A stretch of 64,000 nt of DNA, taken from contig CANOZK010000005.1 of NCBI GenBank assembly GCA_947571775.1, positions 124,001 through 188,000 on the forward strand, written 5' to 3'. A program made the position numbers and the translations under genes. Positions 58,585 through 64,000 of the stretch are shown here, piece by piece (position 1 is the first letter of the stretch; the number at the start of each line of letters is the position of its first letter). A model generated the notes under the pieces. It saw only the letters and a program-made list of their open reading frames with translations. It did not search any database and was not told the origin of the DNA. The DNA is from an uncultured Lachnospiraceae bacterium. Lineage in GTDB: Bacteria; Bacillota; Clostridia; Lachnospirales; Lachnospiraceae.

Positions 58585-58751
58585 AAAAAAGACCCTCCTT
58601 ACTTTTTCTGTGTACTCTTTTTGCAAATCATACAGTCGTTATCCCAAAGTAAGTTTAGGTCCGTAACCTGCATATTCAATTTACACGTATTTTACAATTT
58701 CCCAGATGGGATGTCAACTGGAAAAATCAGAAGTCCGCGGAAATTTCCCGA

Positions 58752-58779
58752 TTGGTAAAATTTCCTTGTAAAATATACA
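58752..58779 (+). promoter_or_regulatory. Promoter of the amidohydrolase gene
   Basis: TTGGTA (58752-58757), 16-bp spacer, TATACA (58774-58779), about 50 bp before the AGGAGG site of the gene. Confidence 0.5.
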
Positions 58780-58845
58780 TGCGGCGAATATAATAATTTT
58801 AAAATACCAGCAGCAGAATTTTTTATTCAGGAGGTGAAAAAACCT

Positions 58846-60123
58846 ATGCGGACACGTTTTTATAATTGCAGGATTCTCTCTATGCAGGAATCTATGGATG
58901 TACAACAGGGCGAGGTATGGGTAGACGGGCGGCACATTTCCTATGTGGGAGCAAAAAAGGCGTCCGATCTGCCCTTTGATCGCGACATAGATGTACAGGG
59001 CAATCTGATTATGCCTGGGTTTAAGAACGCCCACACGCATTCTTCCATGACGTTTTTGCGCAGTTATGCGGACGACCTGCCTTTGCAGGAATGGCTGAAT
59101 GACAAGGTGTTTCCACTGGAAGCAAAATTAACAGGGGAAGATATGTATCATCTGGCGAAAGTGGCCATTTTGGAGTATCTCACCAGCGGAATCACCTGTA
59201 ATTTTGATATGTATTTAGACTCTTATCAGGTAGCGAAAGCCTCGGTGGACTGCGGCTTCCGCACGGTATTAGTTGGGGCGGTCAATGATTTTGGACAATC
59301 TCCCGAAGAATTGGAAACCTGTTTTCAAAAGCTCAATGCCTATCATCCGCTAATCCGGTTCTGTCTGGGCTTTCACGGGGAATACACCAACAGCCGGCAG
59401 CGGCTGGAGCAAGTGGCGGCCCTGGCAGAGAAATACAAGGCCCCTGTATATAGCCACAACTCCGAGACAAAGGCAGAGGTAGCGCAGTGTATCGAACGTT
59501 ACGGCAAAACGCCCACAGCGTTTCTGGACGAGCTGGGGATGTTCCGCTATGGGGGCGGAGGATATCATTGTGTGCATTTCAATCAGGAGGATATGGAGAT
59601 TTTCCACAAACGGGGGTTGTATGTGGTGACCAATCCCGGCTCCAATGCGAAGCTGGCCAGCGGGATTGCGCCCATTACCCGGATGATGGAGATGGGCATT
59701 CCCATAGCTCTGGGAACAGACGGGCCGGCCAGCAACAATTGTCTGGACATGTTCCGGGAGATGTTTTTGACCACGGCCCTGGCAAAGTTAAGAGAAGAAG
59801 ACGCGGCGGCTGTGGATGCTCAGGAAGTGCTGCGCATGGCTGTCTGTCACGGAGCCCACGCCATGGGTTTGCCAGAATGCGATTGTCTGACCACAGGAAA
59901 ACTGGCAGATCTGATTATTGTAGATCTGCATCAGCCCAATATGCAGCCGCTGAATCACATTCCGAAAAACCTGGTGTACAGCGGCAGCAAGCAGAATATC
60001 AAACTGACCATGGTAGATGGGGAAATCCTTTACGAAGACGGGAAATTCTTTGTAGGAGAAGACCCGGAGGCAATCTATGCGCGGGCCAACGAGATTACCC
60101 GTCGGATTCAAGAGGGAAGATGA
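58846..60123 (+). CDS. SsnA/MtaD-type amidohydrolase
   Basis: A 425-aa metal-dependent hydrolase of the cytosine deaminase-like amidohydrolase group. Metal ligands: GFKNAHTHSSM, HGEYTNS, YSHNSETKAE and GTDGPASNN. This pattern suits thiomethyladenosine/S-adenosylhomocysteine deaminase or related deaminases, but the substrate is not certain. AGGAGG lies 11 nt before the ATG at 58846. The GNAT gene follows after 4 bp. Confidence 0.85.
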   Translation: MRTRFYNCRILSMQESMDVQQGEVWVDGRHISYVGAKKASDLPFDRDIDVQGNLIMPGFKNAHTHSSMTFLRSYADDLPLQEWLNDKVFPLEAKLTGEDMYHLAKVAILEYLTSGITCNFDMYLDSYQVAKASVDCGFRTVLVGAVNDFGQSPEELETCFQKLNAYHPLIRFCLGFHGEYTNSRQRLEQVAALAEKYKAPVYSHNSETKAEVAQCIERYGKTPTAFLDELGMFRYGGGGYHCVHFNQEDMEIFHKRGLYVVTNPGSNAKLASGIAPITRMMEMGIPIALGTDGPASNNCLDMFREMFLTTALAKLREEDAAAVDAQEVLRMAVCHGAHAMGLPECDCLTTGKLADLIIVDLHQPNMQPLNHIPKNLVYSGSKQNIKLTMVDGEILYEDGKFFVGEDPEAIYARANEITRRIQEGR

Positions 60124-60127
60124 CAAA

Positions 60128-60655
60128 ATGTTAGAGAAAATGCAGCTTGCGAATTTTGCGCAGGTATTTTGGATTATGGAGGAGAGTTTTCCCCTCGACG
60201 AATACCGGCCTTATGAGGAACAAAAATCTTTGTTAAAAGAATCCAAATACGGAATCTATATTCTGCCGGATTCAAAAAGCGGGAACATAAAGGCGTTTAT
60301 CTCCGTATGGCAATTTACAGATTTTACCTACATTGAGCATTTCGCGGTGGCACGAAAATACCGCAGCCAGGGCCTCGGCTCACTGATTCTGGGCGAAATC
60401 AGGCAAATATTGGCGTGTCAAATCTGTCTGGAAGTAGAGCTTCCAGAAAACGATATGGCAGAAAGAAGAATCGAATTTTACAAAAGAAACGGTTTCTTCC
60501 TGAATGAATATCCGTATCTGCAGCCGCCGATTTCCAAAGGGCGAAACCCGCTGCCTCTTATGATTATGACATCCCAAAGCCCAATCCCAGAGGACAGATT
60601 TGAAACGATCAAAACCGTTCTTTATCAAAACGTTTATAAAGTCGATCGCTTATAA
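60128..60655 (+). CDS. GNAT-family acetyltransferase
   Basis: A 175-aa GNAT protein. The acetyl-CoA pyrophosphate loop is ARKYRSQGLGSLIL, followed by RIEFYKRNGFFLNEYPY. The acceptor is unknown. The ATG at 60128 has GAGGGAAG upstream. It is co-transcribed with the amidohydrolase gene and ends at a strong shared terminator. Confidence 0.88.
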   Translation: MLEKMQLANFAQVFWIMEESFPLDEYRPYEEQKSLLKESKYGIYILPDSKSGNIKAFISVWQFTDFTYIEHFAVARKYRSQGLGSLILGEIRQILACQICLEVELPENDMAERRIEFYKRNGFFLNEYPYLQPPISKGRNPLPLMIMTSQSPIPEDRFETIKTVLYQNVYKVDRL

Positions 60656-60661
60656 AACCGG

Positions 60662-60696
60662 AAAAGCCATCCCTGCATCAGACAGGAATGGCTTTT
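60662..60696. terminator. Bidirectional terminator
   Basis: AAAAGCCAT-x-CCTG pairs with CAGG-x-ATGGCTTTT, with T-tracts on both sides. It serves the GNAT gene on plus and the secreted protein gene on minus. Confidence 0.88.
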
Positions 60697-60699
60697 TTC

Positions 60700-61194
60700 T
60701 CAGGAAATTCCCAGAACTTTTAATGTGGATTGGTTGATCACGCTGTTTGCTTTGAGGCCCTCTGCCATTTTAAATTCTCTCAGGGCATTGCAGGTCTTTG
60801 CGTTCATAACCCCGTTGACTTTACCGCAGCGATAGCCGATTTTGTTCAGTCTCCTTTGAACTTTTTTGATCGTGCTCTTTTTTGTGACGGTTTTTGTCGC
60901 AGCAGCATTTTTCACAGCAGTATTTTGAATGGAGCTGGTAACGCCTGCGCCGCCCTGGCCGCGTCTTTGTCCCTGCCCTTGCCCGTATCCGTATCCAGGG
61001 CAGTTGTCGTTGATTCCGTCCCCATTGTTATCCACGAAATTGTCACAGGCTCCATCCCCATTGGCATCTACATAATTTTGGCCGCATCGGGGATCTGAGC
61101 CTCTGCCGCCGCAACATGGCGCCGCTGTTACCGGAATCGTGCTTCCGATCATCAGGGTTGTCAGTAATAATACAGCTATGCTTTTCTTCTTCAT
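60700..61194 (-). CDS. Secreted protein with calcium-loop repeats and peptidoglycan-binding domain
   Basis: A 164-aa protein: signal peptide (1-24, ending PVTAAP), a Cys/Gly-rich part (CCGGRGSDPRCG), two acidic loops DANGDGACDNF and DNNGDGINDN of EF-hand/dockerin/thrombospondin-3 type, a Gly/Gln stretch (YGYGQGQGQRRGQG), then a PG_binding_1-like domain (~105-164: IKKVQRRLNKIGYRCGKVNG). It should bind Ca2+ and the cell wall. No enzyme domain is present. Its place next to a two-component system suggests envelope sensing or structure. Confidence 0.78.
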   Translation of the reverse strand: MKKKSIAVLLLTTLMIGSTIPVTAAPCCGGRGSDPRCGQNYVDANGDGACDNFVDNNGDGINDNCPGYGYGQGQGQRRGQGGAGVTSSIQNTAVKNAAATKTVTKKSTIKKVQRRLNKIGYRCGKVNGVMNAKTCNALREFKMAEGLKANSVINQSTLKVLGIS

Positions 61195-61328
61195 TTATGG
61201 TACCTCCAAGATCTAATGGGTTTTTTGTGCTCGATCTAATTAGCATTTTATATGTTTTATGTGTCATTTTGATGGCATTTACGGTACGATCTGAGGTAAT
61301 TTTATGACTTTAACACACTGCTTTCGGC

Positions 61329-61357
61329 GTCGCCGTTGACGAGAGTCAACATGGCGC
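61329..61357 (-). other. GC-rich hairpin between sensor kinase and secreted protein genes
   Basis: GTTGAC-GAGA-GTCAAC, a perfect 6-bp stem with tetraloop, extended by pairing of GTCGCC with GGCGC across a two-base bulge. It lies 31 bp after the kinase stop, with no T-run. Confidence 0.45.
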
Positions 61358-61387
61358 TGTTGAAAATGGCAAGCGCTTAGTGTTTAA

Positions 61388-62815
61388 TTATTTATGAAAT
61401 GGTATATCAGGCACGATAAAGATGACTTCTGTCCCCTGTCCATAGACACTGCGGATCTTGAGGACGATCGAATGCCTGTCAGCGATATTTTTCATGATCG
61501 CAAGGCCCAGCCCAGATCCTTTTTCTTTTGTCTTCTGTGAACGAAAAAATTTTTCAAATATATGCTCCTGCTCGTCTTCAGGGATTCCGCAGCCCTCGTC
61601 TTTTATGGAGATACCATGTTCGCCTTGTGTCTCCCATGTTTGAATCCAGACGTTGCTGTCATTTGGTGAATATTTAATAGCATTATCCAGGGCAGCCGTG
61701 AACATTTGGCGCAGACGGCCGTAATCTCCTTTCATACACCATTCTGTTTTTGGCCGGTTGTAGTGCAGGAGCATATTTTTGTTCCTGGCAATAATCCGGG
61801 TCGCCCGCAATGCATCGTCCAGAACCATCAGCAGATCCAGTCCTGATCTCTCAATTGGAAATTCTTTATTTTGCAGGCGGGATAACTCCAGCATATCGTT
61901 TACCAACCGCTGCAAGGAGATGCTCTCTTTTAGGCTCTGCTCCTGGTATTCCTTTAACTTGTCACCGGATACGACTCCATCACAGACAGCCTCCAGCGAA
62001 CTTCTGATTACGGTGACCGGAGTCCGCAGCTCATGGGATATATTTGCGATATAATCTTTCTGCATCTGTTCCAGCGCCTCGCTCTCCCGGCGGGCAGCTC
62101 TTAATTTTTCTGCTAGAATATCGGTTTCTCTGGCCAATACGCCTATCTCGTTTTTGTCATAGACTTTTGTTTCTACCTGGTAATTTCCCTGCGCCAATTC
62201 CCTGGTAGCCGCGGCAATCTTCTGGATTGGAATCAGAAAACGCCTGGACAAAAATGCGGAAAGAAAGCCTGACATAGCCAGCGCAAAGAGCAGACAGCAC
62301 CCCAAAATGGTGATAGACAGCAAGAAGCTATCCTGGTTGAGACTCAATGTATCACGGATCACGACTGCAACAATGGGTTTCTTGTTTCTTTTGACCGGAA
62401 ATCCCAAATAGATAATGTGTTCTCCCTGTTGGCCGTGTTCCTCCAACTGCTGTTCCTGTCCCGAAACAAAAATTTTCTCCGCGATCGTAAGAATCTTTTT
62501 GGAAGGCTCCTTTTCCGGCGCCGCATAATTTCCACAGAAAAGCATCTCGTTTCCTCTGCTGATGATGTATGTGTCCGCCATGGAAATGTCATCTAGAAAT
62601 CTCAGATAAGCACCCTGCCCTCTGTGCGGGCCTGTGGTCGTCATGAAAGTCTCCAACTGGGTTTTTATCGTTCTGGCCCGCTCTTTTAACTCGTCTTTTT
62701 GGAAACGGTAATCATAAAAACGAAACGCACTGTAAAACCCGATAAAAACAAGGATTACAAGGAAAAGAGCAAGCATTGTAAAATACCGAAAAAGCTTCTT
62801 GGTGATCTTATTCAT
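61388..62815 (-). CDS. Sensor histidine kinase
   Basis: A 475-aa membrane kinase: a transmembrane helix (~12-30), an outside domain of ~130 residues, a second helix (~175-195), HAMP, a HisKA domain with the phospho-acceptor in ISHELRTPVTVIRSSLEA and an ATPase domain (DNAIKYSP, DEGCGIPEDE, GSGLGLAI). It pairs with the response regulator whose stop codon it overlaps. The ligand is unknown; the secreted calcium-loop protein downstream is a possible target or partner. Confidence 0.92.
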   Translation of the reverse strand: MNKITKKLFRYFTMLALFLVILVFIGFYSAFRFYDYRFQKDELKERARTIKTQLETFMTTTGPHRGQGAYLRFLDDISMADTYIISRGNEMLFCGNYAAPEKEPSKKILTIAEKIFVSGQEQQLEEHGQQGEHIIYLGFPVKRNKKPIVAVVIRDTLSLNQDSFLLSITILGCCLLFALAMSGFLSAFLSRRFLIPIQKIAAATRELAQGNYQVETKVYDKNEIGVLARETDILAEKLRAARRESEALEQMQKDYIANISHELRTPVTVIRSSLEAVCDGVVSGDKLKEYQEQSLKESISLQRLVNDMLELSRLQNKEFPIERSGLDLLMVLDDALRATRIIARNKNMLLHYNRPKTEWCMKGDYGRLRQMFTAALDNAIKYSPNDSNVWIQTWETQGEHGISIKDEGCGIPEDEQEHIFEKFFRSQKTKEKGSGLGLAIMKNIADRHSIVLKIRSVYGQGTEVIFIVPDIPFHK

Positions 62816-63497
62816 AACATACCTCAAATCGGTATCCCACGCCCCGGACGGTTACGATCTTCCAGTCAGGATGGCTGTGTCTGTCCAATTTTGCGCGCAT
62901 TCTTTTGATATGCGTGTCAACGGTCCGCTCATCTCCATAATAATCGTATCCCCAGACAGAGTCCAGAATATGTCCTCTTGAGAATACGTTTCCTGTCTTT
63001 GAGACCAGAAGGAATAAAATTTCGATCTCCTTCTTTGTCAAGTGGACTTCCTCGCCATGAATAAAAACCTGGAACTTTTCCATAGAGATCTTCAAGCTTC
63101 CTTTTTTCACATATTGCTGCTGTCCGTTTTCTGTCAGTTCAAGTCTCCGCAGGATCGCGCGCAGCCGGGCCATCACCTCAGACGGTGAAAATGGTTTGAC
63201 TACATAATCATCGGCTCCGATATCCAATCCCATGATCCGCTCAAAATCCTCTCCGCGGGCGGTAATCATGATAATGGGAACCATCGATCTCTCCCGGATT
63301 TTCCTGCATACCTCAAATCCATCGATCACAGGCATCATAACGTCCAGCAAAATGGCATGGTAATTGCGTTTCCCAAATTCATCTAAAGCTTCTTTTCCAG
63401 TCTTTGCCGTATAAACCGTATAGTTTTCCTTGACGGCATATTCTTTTAAAACATCTAAGATCTGTTCATTGTCATCAGCGATTAGAAGATTTTTCAT
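62808..63497 (-). CDS. OmpR-family response regulator
   Basis: A 229-aa regulator: receiver domain (ADDNEQ acid pair, phospho-acceptor in ILLDVMMPVIDG, lysine in VVKPFSP) and a C-terminal winged helix (RGHILDSVWGYDYYGDERTVD, cited in part as DSVWGYDYYGDERTVD, then RGVGYRFE). AGAGGTG precedes the ATG at 63497. It overlaps the kinase gene, so they are made together. Confidence 0.94.
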   Translation of the reverse strand: MKNLLIADDNEQILDVLKEYAVKENYTVYTAKTGKEALDEFGKRNYHAILLDVMMPVIDGFEVCRKIRERSMVPIIMITARGEDFERIMGLDIGADDYVVKPFSPSEVMARLRAILRRLELTENGQQQYVKKGSLKISMEKFQVFIHGEEVHLTKKEIEILFLLVSKTGNVFSRGHILDSVWGYDYYGDERTVDTHIKRMRAKLDRHSHPDWKIVTVRGVGYRFEVCYE

Positions 63498-63660
63498 AAA
63501 ACACCTCTGTAATCTTATCATTTGGATCTTGGAATATCCTGTTCATTTTTCTTATGGCAGGATGCGTTAATTTACTATAACCATAACACAAATTGGGGCA
63601 TATGGGAAGCGCCGTATACTTGAAGTCCTTTGCGGAGTTCTGTTGAAAAACAAAAAGAAC

Positions 63661-63689
63661 TTGTAATTTTCTAAAAACTTTATTACAAT
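63661..63689 (+). promoter_or_regulatory. Promoter of the PFOR gamma gene
   Basis: TTGTAA (63661-63666), 17-bp spacer, TACAAT (63684-63689); start near 63696, leader about 85 nt. Confidence 0.65.
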
Positions 63690-63780
63690 AGAGAGTGAAC
63701 GCGGCAGCCGGAGGAAGAAACGGCTGTATCTGCGAAGGAAAAGCATTCAAAAAAGAGTGCACAGGAAGCGGAGGAAAAGC

Positions 63781-64000
63781 ATGAAAGACATGGTAGAAAT
63801 CAGATGGCACGGAAGAGGCGGCCAGGGCGCGAAGACGGCGGCTCTGCTGCTTGCGGACGTGGCTTTCCAGACCGGAAAGTATGTACAGGGGTTTCCAGAG
63901 TACGGGCCGGAACGCATGGGCGCGCCCATCACTGCCTATAACCGGATCGGCTCTGAGAAAATCCGGGTACATTCCAATATTTACGAACCGGATTTCGTGG
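63781..64000 (+). CDS. porG: Pyruvate:ferredoxin oxidoreductase gamma subunit (partial)
   Basis: ATG at 63781, 6 nt after GGAGG, opens a frame that runs off the window after 73 codons. It begins [20 protein letters not shown] and contains [12 protein letters not shown], the signature of the gamma subunit of four-subunit 2-oxoacid:ferredoxin oxidoreductases. With delta, alpha and beta subunits (expected to the right) it would interconvert pyruvate and acetyl-CoA, using acetyl-CoA from the acs operon for growth. A 2-ketoisovalerate enzyme is the alternative. Confidence 0.88.
   Translation, partial: MKDMVEIRWHGRGGQGAKTAALLLADVAFQTGKYVQGFPEYGPERMGAPITAYNRIGSEKIRVHSNIYEPDFV

Noticed and set aside
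63475-63972. 165-aa minus-strand frame at the right end
   Set aside because: It covers the promoter and start of porG on the other strand, whose product has the clear gamma-subunit signature.
1-64000. CRISPR arrays, tRNA, rRNA, insertion sequences
   Set aside because: I looked for regular direct repeats, cloverleaf sequences with CCA or TTCRANNC cores, rRNA-like stretches and transposase motifs, and found none that hold.

Overview
The window is a dense, chromosomal stretch of a low-to-moderate GC Gram-positive anaerobe. It carries a near-complete carbonyl branch of the Wood-Ljungdahl pathway, spore coat genes (CotJ type) and several gene neighbourhoods usual in Clostridia (DUF512-der-plsY-gpsA; M16 peptidase-era-recO). 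The best reading is a spore-forming acetogen of the Lachnospiraceae type; species cannot be fixed from the sequence alone. I saw no tRNA, rRNA, CRISPR array, insertion sequence or integrase.

Layout. 1-9700: a leftward leader RNA at the edge, then dipeptidase, recO, era, an M16C peptidase and glf on the minus strand, a TrpB2-type enzyme on plus, and a MOSC-Mog fusion on minus. 9777-15969: a plus-strand, translationally coupled signalling operon with two sensory-type [FeFe]-hydrogenase homologues, two DRTGG proteins, an RsbW-like ATPase, a PHP protein and a SpoIIE/PP2C phosphatase. 16021-31931: a 16-kb minus-strand Wood-Ljungdahl operon (His-rich CooJ-like protein, cooT, metF, cooC, acsA, cooC, acsB, acsD, acsC, acsE, acsV, DUF3786, fchA, folD, PHP) with one promoter at 31.9 kb and a second directly before acsA. 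The hydrogenase-like signalling operon and the acetogenesis operon converge, which suggests H2 or redox input to carbon fixation.

32133-46561: aldo/keto reductase, gpsA-plsY-der-DUF512, prs, a cell-wall amidase, a blaI-blaR1 pair, a complete small B12-riboswitch transcription unit that encodes only 27 codons, a divergent LysR gene, a DMT exporter, a GH25-LysM lysozyme and a membrane protein. 46705-49319: cotJAB fusion-cotJC, a structured non-coding segment, and a nitroreductase-arsR pair behind a perfect 18-bp palindrome. 49501-54739: a four-gene operon of covalently flavinylated-type (FMN_bind) proteins, a NapH-like membrane ferredoxin and a Tp47-like secreted protein behind a Fur-like box and a second operator; this is the strongest candidate for an undescribed system (surface flavin electron transfer, possibly iron related). 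54849-64000: dnaJ-like gene, pabA-pabB-pabC, an SsnA/MtaD-type amidohydrolase, GNAT, a secreted calcium-loop/peptidoglycan-binding protein, a two-component system, and the start of a pyruvate:ferredoxin oxidoreductase gamma gene.

How it fits together: FolD and FchA convert formyl-THF to methylene-THF, MetF makes methyl-THF, AcsE moves the methyl group to the AcsCD corrinoid protein (kept active by AcsV), and AcsA/AcsB fix CO2 and make acetyl-CoA, with CooC, CooT and the His-rich protein handling nickel. The PFOR gene at the right edge would use that acetyl-CoA. Formyl-THF synthetase, formate dehydrogenase and a MetV subunit are not in the window.
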